Part shown: one piece after another, positions 1 through 9,600 of the stretch | How positions within the stretch are numbered: position 1 is the stretch's first letter | Layout of the letters: every line of letters begins with the position of its first letter | Assembly (NCBI RefSeq): GCF_017875325.1 | Contig: NZ_JAGGMN010000001.1 | Span: forward strand, 124,001-188,000 | Length of the DNA: 64,000 nt | Direction of reading: 5' to 3' | Source: Methanofollis sp. W23 | GTDB lineage: Archaea; Halobacteriota; Methanomicrobia; Methanomicrobiales; Methanofollaceae | Program-made: the position numbers and the translations under genes | Notes under the pieces: model-generated | What the model was told of the DNA's origin: nothing | The model's database searches: none | Seen by the model: the letters and a program-made list of their open reading frames with translations, nothing else

Positions 1-315
1 GAAGAGCGTGATCAGGGAGAGCTGCACGCCATCGACGATCTCGGCAACTTCGTCGTCTTCAGCGAGCGGCTGCATCACGATGGTCTCGACGCCTTCCAGT
101 TTTTCGAGCGTTTCCTCCTGGGTGAACCGGCCGTTCTGGTGGAGTTTGACGATCTTGAGCACCGAGATGGTGATGTCCTCGACAAAACTCTTGAGGACCT
201 GGAACCCCTCAGGCATCTCCTCAGATTCTGGGTCTCCTTCGAAGTCGGATTCCCTGAGCGTTCCAAGCCAGTTATTCCAGCGTTCTTCACTGTAGAAAAT
301 ATAGAATAACTTCAT
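1..315 (-). CDS. DUF2150 family protein (partial)
   Basis: The reading frame opens with ATG at 315 (reverse strand), begins MKLFYIFYSEERWNNWL and stays open to the left edge, so the C-terminus is missing. About 105 residues are visible. They are acidic and have no membrane segment or obvious catalytic motif. The N-terminus matches what I remember of the archaeal DUF2150 family, a small soluble protein of unknown function common in methanogens. It is divergent from the NifX-like gene at 468, so 316-467 probably holds both promoters. Family assignment is from recall. Confidence 0.7.
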   Translation of the reverse strand, partial: MKLFYIFYSEERWNNWLGTLRESDFEGDPESEEMPEGFQVLKSFVEDITISVLKIVKLHQNGRFTQEETLEKLEGVETIVMQPLAEDDEVAEIVDGVQLSLITLF

Positions 316-467
316 GGGCTCCTGATTTTTTCCCCTCTTTTTGGCCATTGCAATAGAGGTAGAATACCTCGAATTAAAGAACTTTCTATCAGTGAAGAGC
401 GGACCGGGGTTCTTTCAGGCAGGTTGGGGGAAAAGTGCTATATCTGATGCGAGGGATAGGGGGTTGC

Positions 468-806
468 ATGGAAATCGTTGTCGCAACTGACGGGGCTGGA
501 GGGCTTGATGCCGTCGCTGCCACCGACTTTGGCCGGGGCGAGACCTTCACCTTTGTCACGGCCGCGGAGGGGGAGATCAGCGCAGTCAGGGTCGTCGAGA
601 ATGCCGGACACCGGGTCGCGGAGGGGGCGGGAATCGTCGCGGCCGAGCAGGTGGCCAGAGAAGGGGTCGAAGTGGCGGCCGCCGGGCACTTTGGCCCTCA
701 TGCCCAGGAGATCCTGGGTGAGGAAGGGGTCGTGATCGCCCTCGTCCCGAAAGTGACGGTGCGCGAGGCGGTCGAGCGTGTCCTGGCCCGTCTGGACGAC
801 GAGTGA
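468..806 (+). CDS. NifX/NifB-type FeMo-cofactor-like protein (dinitrogenase iron-molybdenum cofactor family)
   Basis: This 112-residue protein starts MEIVVATDGAGGLDA and contains the AGHFGPHAQEIL segment and a C-terminal VTVREAVERVL helix. That layout is typical of the small stand-alone Nitro_FeMo-Co domain proteins of methanogens (RNase H-like fold, metal-cluster binding). The ATG at 468 is preferred over an upstream GTG at 435 because it follows a purine-rich GGGATAGGGGG and begins exactly at the domain. No nitrogenase genes are nearby, so a role in nitrogen fixation cannot be inferred; a general Fe-S or metal cluster carrier is equally possible. It precedes the larE-like/thiI pair on the same strand by 42 bases. 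Confidence 0.75.
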   Translation: MEIVVATDGAGGLDAVAATDFGRGETFTFVTAAEGEISAVRVVENAGHRVAEGAGIVAAEQVAREGVEVAAAGHFGPHAQEILGEEGVVIALVPKVTVREAVERVLARLDDE

Positions 807-848
807 TCTCCCCAATCTTCTTTTGGTCAAAACGCCCACCCTCAGGGC

Positions 849-1577
849 ATGCTTCCTGACTGTCTCCTGACCTACCTGAGGGCGCACGCCCCACTCGTCG
901 TCGCGCTCTCTGGCGGGACCGACAGCGCCGTCCTTCTGGCCGTCGCGGTGACGGCCGGGGTGAAGGTGGCGGCGGTGACCGTGGATACCGGACTTGTCCC
1001 TGCTGAGGAGGTTGAGGTGGCGGCGCGGACCGCCCGGGCGTGTGGGGTGAGGCACGAGACGCTCTCTGTCGAGATGTGTGCGCAGGAGGCGGTGCGCGAG
1101 AACACTCCTGAGCGCTGTTATGTCTGTAAGAGGACGATGATGGAGCGGGTCATCGAGTGGGCAAGGGCGCATGGCTACCAGTATGTCGCGGACGGCACCC
1201 ATGCCGATGACGTTCCCGAAGGGAGGCCAGGGATGCGGGCCCTTGCCGAACTCGGGGTGTTCAGTCCGTTTGCGGCCTGCGGGATTGGACGGGACGAGAT
1301 CCGTCGGCTCGCGGATATATTAGGGGTCGAGGTGCGTCCTTCCTCCTCGTGCATGGCCACGCGCATCCCTGAGGGGGCCACCGTCACTGCCGGGGCGATG
1401 CGCCGGGCGTATGAGGCTGAGGAACTCCTGCGACGCGCCGGGATCCCTGGCAGGGTCAGGGTGCGGGTTTCCGGGCGGTCGGCACGAGTCGAGGTGCCTG
1501 AAGGATACAGGGGACAGGTGCGGTCGCTCGTGCCGGACATAAAGACGGTTGGGTTTGACGAGGTTGAGGTGGTCTGA
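849..1577 (+). CDS. LarE-like ATP-dependent sacrificial sulfur transferase / PP-loop protein
   Basis: A 242-residue N-type ATP pyrophosphatase. The PP-loop SGGTDS lies at residues 21-26. A CYVC pair follows at 90-93, and Cys178 sits in SSSCMATRIP, the region where LarE carries its sacrificial cysteine. LarE proteins donate sulfur to the nickel-pincer nucleotide of lactate racemase; many archaeal homologues have no larA, and none is seen here, so the acceptor is unknown. Its stop is one base before the thiI start, which implies co-transcription of two adenylating sulfur-transfer enzymes. Family membership is confident, substrate is not. Confidence 0.8.
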   Translation: MLPDCLLTYLRAHAPLVVALSGGTDSAVLLAVAVTAGVKVAAVTVDTGLVPAEEVEVAARTARACGVRHETLSVEMCAQEAVRENTPERCYVCKRTMMERVIEWARAHGYQYVADGTHADDVPEGRPGMRALAELGVFSPFAACGIGRDEIRRLADILGVEVRPSSSCMATRIPEGATVTAGAMRRAYEAEELLRRAGIPGRVRVRVSGRSARVEVPEGYRGQVRSLVPDIKTVGFDEVEVV

Positions 1578-1578
1578 G

Positions 1579-2766
1579 ATGGGGACGGTGTTGGTGCGTT
1601 TTGGAGAACTCTTTCTTAAGAGCGAGAATGTGCGCAGGCTGTACCTGAGAAAACTTCATCATAATATGGACCTGGCCCTCACCGCCTGTGAGGTTGAGCA
1701 CGAGTTCGAGGTGCACCGTGACCGTCTCCTGGTCCATGGCCCTGACCCTGCGGCGATCGTACGAGTGGCGGCCCGGACCTTCGGGCTTGTCGACGCCGCG
1801 GTCTGCACCCAGATCGGGGCCACCATTCCCCAGATGGGGGCAGCGGCCCTCGCCCTTGCAGAGCGACACCTGCGGGCGGGGATGAGTTTTGCGGTGCGGG
1901 CCAGGCGCCAGGATGTCGAGGGGATGACAAGCCAGCAGATCGGGGCCGAGGTCGGGAGCGTGATCTATGATGCGATCCCTGGCCTCAGGGTCGACCTCTC
2001 CCATCCTGACTATGAGGTCTTTGTCGAGGCGCGGCCCTATGGGGGACTGGTGTACGACGAGCGCCTCCCCGCGCCTGGCGGGCTCCCATACGGGACGCAG
2101 GACCGGGTGCTCTCTCTCCTTTCCGCTGGAATCGACTCGCCGGTGGCGACCTGGCAGGTGATGCGCCGCGGGTGCCTGGTCACCCACCTCACCTTTGATG
2201 CCGGACGGTGGCAGGGGTCGGACGTCCGTGCCGCCGTCCGCCGCCACCATGCCGCCCTCTCGACCTGGTGCATGGGCCATCCCCTCGACCTCCTCGTCGC
2301 CGACATGGAGCCCTTCTTCGAGGCGATGACCGGGGCCGCCGACCCCCACTACCGCTGCCTCCTCTGCAAACGCTTTATGTTCAGGGTGGCAAGCGGCGTC
2401 GCCAGGCATGAGGGGGCTCTCGCCATCGTCACCGGAGACAACCTCGGCCAGGTCGCCTCCCAGACCCTTGCGAACCTGGGCGTGATCGAGGCGGCCGCCG
2501 ACCTCCCGGTCCTCCGCCCGCTCCTCACCTATGAGAAGAACGAGGCCGTCGCCCTCGCGCGCAGGATCGGAACCTTCGACGAGGACGCTGGCGACCTCTC
2601 CTGTGCGGCCGTGCCGAAGCGGCCGGCGACCCAGGCAAAGGTCGCAAAGATCGAGGGGGAAGAGGCGAAGTTCGGTCTCGATGAACTGGTCGACGAGGCC
2701 ATCGCCGGGGTGAGACGGGTCAGGGCGAAGAACGGGCGGATCGTCAGGGAGGACGACCGGGCCTGA
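1579..2766 (+). CDS. thiI: tRNA 4-thiouridine synthase ThiI
   Basis: 395 residues from ATG at 1579, one base after the LarE-like stop. The N-terminal ferredoxin-like/THUMP region (about 1-165) is followed by a PP-loop domain with LLSAGIDSPVA and by a CLLCKRFMFR CxxC segment. It ends without the rhodanese domain found in enterobacterial ThiI, as is usual in methanogens, where sulfur comes from another donor. ThiI adenylates U8 of tRNA and inserts sulfur to make s4U8; archaeal forms may also serve thiamine synthesis. The tail VRRVRAKNGRIVRED is basic. Downstream is the first of the long non-coding intervals. Confidence 0.93.
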   Translation: MGTVLVRFGELFLKSENVRRLYLRKLHHNMDLALTACEVEHEFEVHRDRLLVHGPDPAAIVRVAARTFGLVDAAVCTQIGATIPQMGAAALALAERHLRAGMSFAVRARRQDVEGMTSQQIGAEVGSVIYDAIPGLRVDLSHPDYEVFVEARPYGGLVYDERLPAPGGLPYGTQDRVLSLLSAGIDSPVATWQVMRRGCLVTHLTFDAGRWQGSDVRAAVRRHHAALSTWCMGHPLDLLVADMEPFFEAMTGAADPHYRCLLCKRFMFRVASGVARHEGALAIVTGDNLGQVASQTLANLGVIEAAADLPVLRPLLTYEKNEAVALARRIGTFDEDAGDLSCAAVPKRPATQAKVAKIEGEEAKFGLDELVDEAIAGVRRVRAKNGRIVREDDRA

Positions 2767-3212
2767 TCAAAATTTGGATTGTTCTTCGGGAGGTTGGGGT
2801 TCCGGCCCCCCAGGAGGTGATGGTCGGCATGGAAAGGAGAGGCATTCATCCTTGAATACGACCAGATTGACCCCCATTTCAGGATCACCTCATCAAATCC
2901 GAGGTCAGATCGGACTTCTTTTTTGATCTTGCTATAGAGACGTTTGCTCGTGGAATGCGGGGAGGAAACCGGGCCTCTCAAGGCTCCAGAGTGTCCCGTA
3001 TGATTGCCAGTAATGTTAATCTTCGGCCCCTCTCTGGTACGCCCCCCGGAGGGGTGGAAGAGGAGGCAGGATTGAGCGGGGATTTTCTGGAGGTGAGACA
3101 ACCATGAAACTTATCCCAAAGATCGGTTCTGTAATGCTGAATGAAGATTGTACCACACCGCACTCCTGCATGGACTTGAAACATAGAATACAGAAACACT
3201 TTCAGATCAATT
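2767..3212. repeat. Intergenic DNA with degraded mobile-element fragments
   Basis: No gene is supported here. Around 3045-3060 a CCCCCCGGAGGGG hairpin occurs, and from 3100 the text (CCATGAAACTTATCC, then AATGCTGAATGAAG) is a decayed version of the interior segment CCATGAAAATGATCC found in the long elements elsewhere. The reading frames in this stretch are short and lack any recognisable protein. Confidence 0.4.
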
Positions 3213-3443
3213 GGTTCTGTAGAAATCCTCTTGGTGAATCTCTCTGGCGGGGGGGCTTGCCGCCCCCCGAACTCCCCACCACACGATAGGTCGAGGACGG
3301 CAATCCTTCTTCAGGGAGGTCGAATATGCCTTCCCCGGCCCTATCATCATCCCGGGGTCCGGGAGCAGCGCCCCCGGCCAAAGAGGTGGGAAGGCGGGTG
3401 ACACACGTCTCACCCCCACAAGAGGTGAGGGGTTCTACAGAGC
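3213..3443 (-). mobile_element. Short (231 bp) MITE-like element
   Basis: It begins GGTTCTGTAGAAATCCTC and ends GGGGTTCTACAGAGC, the family's inverted ends. Inside are the palindromes GGGGGGGCTTGCCGCCCCCC and CCGGGAGCAGCGCCCCCGG and the GCCTTCCCC...GGGAAGGC module. Strand is relative to the long element at 12374, whose left third it matches in reverse complement. No flanking direct repeat is recognisable (GATCAATT versus AGAAAAAT). No coding capacity. Confidence 0.75.
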
Positions 3444-3512
3444 AGAAAAATATGACTTTGAAAGTCTCTTATTCATCTTTATGAGCCCTTCTCAGATCAT
3501 CTCTGACAGATC

Positions 3513-3909
3513 TCTGAGGTTACCATGAAAATGATCCCGATGATCGTCTCTCCATGTTTGGATGATGATTTGATCTCTTCAGGGTGATATACAGAGAATA
3601 AATCTTCTGAATAACTCTCTCCTTTGCCTTTCCGGCCCTATCTTCATCCGGGGGTTCGGGGGCAGCGCCCCCGACACGAGTGTGCCAGAAGGCACGTCGA
3701 TCAGAGGTGCCGCCCGCATCGCAGACTCTTCTCCGCAGTTTCGCACCGGGGGGTTGCACCCCCCGGACCCCCCACGAAGAGGATAGGTGGGGGCGGCGAT
3801 GGGACAGGATCGCCACCGACTCTCCTGTCTTGAAAAAGAGCGATCAAGCAACGAGAAATGTTCATCCCATATGCTTGAACCCGGAATTCATGCAAAATGC
3901 TACAGAGTC
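3513..3909 (+). mobile_element. Right-hand part of a long MITE-like element
   Basis: Starts at the interior junction TTACCATGAAAATGATCC and runs through the conserved blocks TCGGGGGCAGCGCCCCCGA, GGCACGTCGATCAGAGGTGCCG and GGGGGGTTGCACCCCCC. It then passes CTTGAAAAAGAGCGATC and TTCATCCCATATGC to the terminus GCTACAGAGTC. The left end is not visible, so the copy is truncated or rearranged. It reaches within about 70 bases of the 3' end of the SepCysS gene. Confidence 0.7.
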
Positions 3910-3977
3910 TAGTGACTCTTTCCAGAACAAAAAGAGAACCTGCACCGGCCCCATCCACAGGGCCGGCACTATTGATC

Positions 3978-5162
3978 TTACGGCGAGACGACCGAGAGGC
4001 CGTGCTCCTCGGCGATCTCGGTATAGGCCTGTGCGACATACTCGGCCTGGGCACGGGTGATCCCGTAGGTGTTGAACTTCCAGACCTTCGTCGCCCCAGG
4101 GATCACGCCCATGATCCCCTTCTTCTTCAGGGCCGAGGAGAGGAAGAAGCCGCGTTTTTTGTGGGTCTCGGCGACCCTGTCAAAGGATCCGGTGGTGTCG
4201 ACCCTGGTCAGGGTGTGGCGGCGCGGCAGCTCAGACCTGACCTCGGTCCCCTCGATGGACCTGAGAGCGTCGACGACGAGACGGCTGTTTTCGAGGTGCT
4301 CGTCCCAGTGCTGCACCCGCTCCTGCACGTGCGGGAACGAGGCCATCATCCCCATGAGGGTGACGCCCATCAGGGTGCACCCCATCATCTCTACCTCCTT
4401 GATCCCGAAGGTCCGGCCGGTGACGTCGCCCTTGATCTTGGTGGTCCGAAAGACCTCCTCAGCACGCTCAGAGGTCGTCGCCAGGACGCCGGACGGGGCC
4501 GGGGCGGCCATGCTCTTGTGGCCAGAGCCGACGACGAAGTCGGCGCCCAGAGCCTTCCCGTCCACCGGCATGATCCCGACGGTATAGGCCCCGTTGACCA
4601 GGACCGGGATGTCGTGGCTGTGGGCGACGCGGGCGATCTCTTTGACCTCATGGAGGTTGCCGTACTGGTAGTCGACCTGGTCGATAAAGAGCAGGACAGG
4701 CGGGCGCCCGAAGGTCTTCTCCGCCTCCTCGATCCTGGCCTCCGCCGCGTCGGCCGTGATGATATTTGCCTCGTTCTTCGGGATCTCCAGCGGCACCCCG
4801 CCGGCATTCTCGACGGCGATGAACTCGGTGTAGTGGGAGAGTCCGGTGAGCATCACGGGATCGCCCTTCTGGACGTACGTCCCTGCGACTGCCTGGAAAC
4901 CGCGGCGGGCCCCGGGCACCACCCGCGCCGCGTCCATCCCGACAAACTCTGCGAGGTCCTGGTGGAAATCGGCGATCGGCGGTTTTTTGATGTAGTCGAG
5001 CCTGAAGGGTTTCCTGCAGTTGTCGCAGACCGAGTAGCCATCGCCATAGGCGATGACCGCCTTCATCGCGTCGGCGGTCAAGCGTCCCCCGGCCTGGATG
5101 GGGTCGATGTTGATGTACATCTCCTCGACATCACGCAGTTCGATCTTGGAGGTGCACCTCAC
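3978..5162 (-). CDS. pscS: O-phosphoseryl-tRNA:Cys-tRNA synthase SepCysS
   Basis: 394 residues of a fold-type I PLP enzyme that converts Sep-tRNA(Cys), made by SepRS, to Cys-tRNA(Cys). The PLP lysine is K216 in GSGHKSMAAPAPSG. Three cysteines, C46 and C49 (VCDNCRKPF) and C262 (MMGCTLMG), occupy the places of the catalytic/Fe-S cysteines known for this family. The start is a GTG at 5162 that overlaps the TGA of the upstream small gene by four bases (GTGA), indicating translational coupling. A later in-frame ATG at residue 15 is possible but would break the coupling. This enzyme is a marker of methanogens and Archaeoglobus using indirect cysteine charging. Confidence 0.95.
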   Translation of the reverse strand: MRCTSKIELRDVEEMYINIDPIQAGGRLTADAMKAVIAYGDGYSVCDNCRKPFRLDYIKKPPIADFHQDLAEFVGMDAARVVPGARRGFQAVAGTYVQKGDPVMLTGLSHYTEFIAVENAGGVPLEIPKNEANIITADAAEARIEEAEKTFGRPPVLLFIDQVDYQYGNLHEVKEIARVAHSHDIPVLVNGAYTVGIMPVDGKALGADFVVGSGHKSMAAPAPSGVLATTSERAEEVFRTTKIKGDVTGRTFGIKEVEMMGCTLMGVTLMGMMASFPHVQERVQHWDEHLENSRLVVDALRSIEGTEVRSELPRRHTLTRVDTTGSFDRVAETHKKRGFFLSSALKKKGIMGVIPGATKVWKFNTYGITRAQAEYVAQAYTEIAEEHGLSVVSP

Positions 5163-5341
5163 CTGACCATCTCCTGCTCGATGATCTTTACCTGTTTTTG
5201 CAGTTTCTCCACCTTCTTTGCGACAGATGCCTGTTGCTCCTCATCGAGGTCATGCGTCGGCGCGGTCTCCCGCATCAGCGCCCGCAGGTCGGTGAGGAGG
5301 AACATGGCCTGAAAGATTGCGTCCACGGCCCGCTGCGTCAT
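5159..5341 (-). CDS. Small helical protein coupled to SepCysS (possible SepCysE-like domain)
   Basis: 60 residues from ATG at 5341: MTQRAVDAIFQAMFLL, then a charged linker and an EEQQASVAKKVEKLQKQVKIIEQE helix with heptad-like spacing. It looks like a two-helix hairpin or coiled coil. The stop overlaps the SepCysS GTG. In other methanogens SepCysE bridges SepRS and SepCysS in a transsulfursome, and its N-terminal helical part can be fused to SepCysS. A stand-alone miniature version here is an inference from position and helical character, not from recognised sequence identity. A longer upstream frame exists to 5485 but its N-terminal part looks non-coding. Confidence 0.7.
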   Translation of the reverse strand: MTQRAVDAIFQAMFLLTDLRALMRETAPTHDLDEEQQASVAKKVEKLQKQVKIIEQEMVR

Positions 5342-5423
5342 ATAATCACCACCCTCATATTGTGCCTCCGCAATAAATAGTGGTGACGCTCTCGCCTTTA
5401 CTTTCGGGGTGCGGAGATTATTG

Positions 5424-5457
5424 CTATATATGACAGCAGACTGAGGGATCACTGGGC
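5424..5457 (+). promoter_or_regulatory. TATA box and short leader of mre11 operon
   Basis: CTATATAT at 5424-5431 lies about 30 bases before the mre11 ATG at 5458, placing transcription start only a few bases upstream of the start codon. The 116-base gap also has to carry the divergent promoter for the 60-residue gene and SepCysS. Confidence 0.5.
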
Positions 5458-6606
5458 ATGAAATGCGTTCATATCGCCGATACACACCTTGGCCTTGCGG
5501 CCTTCCATAAGATCGACCCTGATACCGGGATGAACCTCCGGGAACGTTTGGTCTATGAGAATTTTCTGGCGGCCGTCGACGTGATCATACGCGAGCGTCC
5601 TGACGCCGTGGTGCATGCCGGCGACCTCTTCCACCAGGTGAGGCCAAAGACCAGGGCCTACACCACCGCTCTGGAGGGACTCGACCGCCTGGCCGAGGCC
5701 GGGATCCCGCTGGTCGTCATCGCCGGCAACCACTCGATGGCCAAGACGCGGTATACCCAGTCCCCTTTTGCGGTCCTTGAATATCACGGCGCCGAGGTGC
5801 ACGCCGCGTACAGATATCAATATGAGACGGTGGAACTGGGCGACACCCTCTTCCATCTCATTCCAAACATGCTTGAGGCCGGCGACTACCGCCGGGCCTT
5901 CGACGAGATTGCGCTCTCCTCATCTGGCCCGAATGTCATGGTCACCCACGGGCTGGCAAGCATGGTCGCGGATAAGAAACTCCACACCATCGCCGAGCAT
6001 GAGATCGACAGCACCATGATCTCAGACGCCTTCGAGTACATCGCCCTTGGTCACTACCATGGGCAACTCTTGGTCGGGGCAAATGCCTGGTACAGCGGTT
6101 CCATCGAGTACTGCACCTATGGAGAACTGCGAGACCAGAAAGGGGGACTGGTGGTCGATACGCAGAGTGGGGAGGTCAGGCATCTCGACCTCCCGCACAC
6201 CCCTATGTACGACCTTGGGACCATCGAGGGCGCCGGGCTCTCTGCCCGCGAAGTCGTCGATGCCGTGGCCGCGAGGGTGGAGAAGGTCGAAGAGGCGCGC
6301 GCGATGTGCCAGGTCACGATCGCCGGCGTGGAGCGGGAGACCCTCCACGCCGCCGCCAGAATCGGCCCTGGCGAGTGTGCCGGGCACCTCCTTGACCTGA
6401 AGATCAGGGCCGAGTGTGCTGAGGAGGACCGGCCCCGCCTCGGCGCCGACGACCTCTCAGGGGTCGATTATGTCGCGGAGTTCGGGAGATTTCTTGCAGA
6501 TAAACATCTTCCCGGATCGAAACACGACTATGCCCTCAAAAAGGGGCAGGAGGTGCTGAAGCGGGTGATCAGGGAGCACGCGGAGGGCGACGATGCTGCT
6601 GCATAG
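5458..6606 (+). CDS. mre11: DNA double-strand break repair nuclease Mre11
   Basis: 382 residues. Metallophosphoesterase motifs occur in order: HIADTHLG (8), HAGDLFH, IAGNHS, THG and LGHYHG. These bind two Mn ions in a nuclease with 3'-5' exo and endo activity. The C-terminal part from about residue 250 is the variable capping and Rad50-binding region. It is first of four tightly overlapping genes (mre11-rad50-nurA-herA) that in thermophilic archaea resect DNA ends to make 3' tails for RadA. It overlaps rad50 by 14 bases. Confidence 0.95.
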   Translation: MKCVHIADTHLGLAAFHKIDPDTGMNLRERLVYENFLAAVDVIIRERPDAVVHAGDLFHQVRPKTRAYTTALEGLDRLAEAGIPLVVIAGNHSMAKTRYTQSPFAVLEYHGAEVHAAYRYQYETVELGDTLFHLIPNMLEAGDYRRAFDEIALSSSGPNVMVTHGLASMVADKKLHTIAEHEIDSTMISDAFEYIALGHYHGQLLVGANAWYSGSIEYCTYGELRDQKGGLVVDTQSGEVRHLDLPHTPMYDLGTIEGAGLSAREVVDAVAARVEKVEEARAMCQVTIAGVERETLHAAARIGPGECAGHLLDLKIRAECAEEDRPRLGADDLSGVDYVAEFGRFLADKHLPGSKHDYALKKGQEVLKRVIREHAEGDDAAA

Positions 6607-9600
6607 ACTGGTCCTCCGTAACTTCAAGCGCTACCGCGACGAGGAGATCAGGTTCTGCGACGGGATCACCGGGATCGTCGGGAACAATGGGGCCGGGAAG
6701 AGTTCTCTCACCGACGCCATCCTCTTTGCGCTGTATGGGGTCCAGGGAGGGGTGGACGCCGAGTATGTTGTCTCCTCCTTTGCCGGTCCCAAGGACCGCT
6801 GCGAAGTGCGCCTCGAATTTGCGGCCGCTGGCGAGGAGTATGTCGTCCAGCGGACCTTCAGGAAAACAGCCAACTCGACGCAGCACAAGGCCTCGCTCTT
6901 CATGCTCGGCGGCGAGAAGCAGTTGGCCGAGGGGGTGAGTGCCGTCGCTTCTGAAGTGCAGCGGGTTCTTGGCATGGGTCCTTCAGACTTCAGGAGCACG
7001 GTCTTTGCCGCGCAGAAAGACCTGCTCGCCCTCCTGGACGAGCGCCCGGCAGCGCGGAAGGAATGGTTCATGAAGATGCTCGGGATCGACTATCTCAAGG
7101 AGGAGGGGCAGGCGGTCCTGAAGGCAGAACTTGAGGGTGTCGAGCATGAGATCGGGAGGGGGGGCGGCGCCCTCTCGGTCCTTGACGAGGACAGGGTGCA
7201 GGAGGCCCTTGAAGCATGCCGGGCCGAGGTGGCCAGGACCGGCGAGCAGGTGGAGGCCTGTCATAAGAGTCTCTCGAGCCTTGACGTCGAGGCACAGGAA
7301 ATCGAGGCCGAGCGTGAGACTCTGGAGGCCGCTGAGCGGGAGGTCATCAGGCTCTCGGAGACAGAGGCAACATGCAGGAGAGAGATCGACCGCCTGAGGT
7401 TCGAATCGACCTCGCTTGAGGGTGAAATCGAGGCGGTCTCGAAGAACCTCCGCGATTACGATGCCCTCGCAACCTCTGAGAAGGAGTATGAAGGGATCGT
7501 CTCCACCTATGATGAGTGGAGAGGACAGAAGCATGAGCACGACCTCCTTGTCGAACGGCGTGCGTCTCTCCACGCTGAGAAGGCGCGAGAAGTTGAACGG
7601 CTCGATGCTCTCTCGGCCACCCTTGCGCGGCTCGACGTCGACGCCGCACGGTGCCGGGAACTCAAACCCTCGGTCAGGCGGCGTGAGGAAGTGCGAGGAG
7701 AACAGGAGGTACTGAAGGCCGAGGAAGAGCAGCACCGTCACCTCTGTGAGAGTCTTCGTACCGCTGAACAGCATTTTTCTGGAATCGAGAGGAGGACAGC
7801 CGCTCTCAGTCGGGAGGTGGCGGCGCTCAGGCAGAAGGACGCCGAACGCTCCGGATTTGAGCCAGAGGTTGCGAGGTACGACGACTGTCGTCGTCTCAAG
7901 GAGGTGCTTGATGAGGCGGCGGGCCATCACCGCGAGGCTCTCCGCCTCCGTGAGGAGGCCCGCTCGGTGAGGAACGAGTGTGCCGCTCAGGAAGATGTCA
8001 TCCGGGGGCTTCGGCGCGATGCGGAGGGGCTCGGCGATCCGGTTGCGGCGCTGGAGGAGGCGGAGAGGAAGCGTGCGACCCTCGCCTCGTCCCTGGTCGC
8101 CACCAAGGCCGGGCGCGAGGCCGCCGCCAACCGGGCGGTATCGGCAAGAGAGCACCTGCAAGAGATCGAGGCCCTTGGTCCGGACTCGCTCTGCCCCACC
8201 TGTCACCAGCCTCTCAGGACACACTATCCTGATCTGGTTGCCGATCTGGAAGAGGAGGCCACTGCGGCTGAGCGAGAGGTCGGTGCACTGGACGACGGGA
8301 TCGCTGGCATCGAGCGCGAGCGTGCGGCCGTAGAGGAGGATATCGCCGGCATCGCCGAGCGCTGCCGCACTCTCCAGGAACTGCAGGCCAGGATCGCTGC
8401 CAGAGAGGAAAGCCTCGCTGAACAGGGTCATAGATGCGATCTCCTTACGGCCGGGTATGAGACTGAGGAGGAGAAGATCGCCGTCCTCGGTATCGGTGCC
8501 TACGACCCCGGGCGCCATGAGGAGATCGTCAGGGAACTCGCGTTCCTCTCAGAACTCAAGGTCCGATATGACAGGTTGGCAGGGGAGACGGCGGCCATGC
8601 CCGAGAAAATCGAGGCCCTTGACGCCCTTGACGCCGAGGGGAGCGTGGCCCTCCTTGCCGTCGAGGTGGCGCGTGCCGACTGTGCGGCCCACCCCTATGA
8701 CCTGGACCGCAAGGCCAGGCTCGAAGAAGAAGCAGGGCGGCTTGAGGTGCTCTGGCAGGAGTACCTCGCGGCCGGGGCCAGGTGTGAGGGGCGACAGAAG
8801 GTGGAGGACGATTACAACGCGGTGAAGAAGGAACTCGTCCGTCTGGACAGGACTCTTGACGACTGCACCGCCGGGATTGAGGCCGTGGGCTTTGACTCAG
8901 ACGTCTACGCGGGTCTCGGCGAGGAGAGGGAGGTGGCCGAGGGGCGGCACCGTAGATATCTTGCCCTTGCCGGGGAGGCGGCACGTCTCCCCGACCTGCA
9001 GAGACGGAGATCCGCGCTCGCTTCAGAGATCCATGCGGCCGAAGAACACCTCACAGAGGCTCTGGCGGCGAGAGGGGCCCTGAACTTCGACCCCGATCGC
9101 CTTGCGGGGGTGCGTGCCCGCGCCCGCAGCATCGCCGAGAAGACTCAGGCGCAGCGGGAAGAGGTGAGCCGCTTCAAGACCGAGATGGTGCATCTCAAGG
9201 AGCGCGAGGAAGAACTGAAGAAAAAATTGCAGCAGGTTGGAGAAATCAGAAGAGAGATCGAGAGCCTCGAGGAGGAAGAGGAGAACCTGAAGTTGACCCG
9301 TTCTCTCCTCTCGGAGTACACCGCCTATCTTCTCGGCGTCGTGCGCGGGCGCCTGGAGGGGGTCGTCGGCGAGGTACTTGGCGAGATCACCGACGGCCGC
9401 TACGACACCGTCACCTTTGACGACGACTTCACCCTCATGGTCAACGACATGGGGGCCGACTATCCGGCCGCACGCTTCTCTGGCGGCGAACAGGACGATA
9501 TCGCCATCGCCTTGCGCATCGCCCTCTCCAGGTACCTTGCGGCCATGCGCGGGATGGGCGACCCTGCGGTTCTGATCTTTGACGAGATCTTTGGGAGCCA

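Noticed and set aside
3897-5312. A 471-codon plus-strand frame
   Set aside because: It is antisense to SepCysS, whose motifs are unmistakable; high GC opens such shadow frames.
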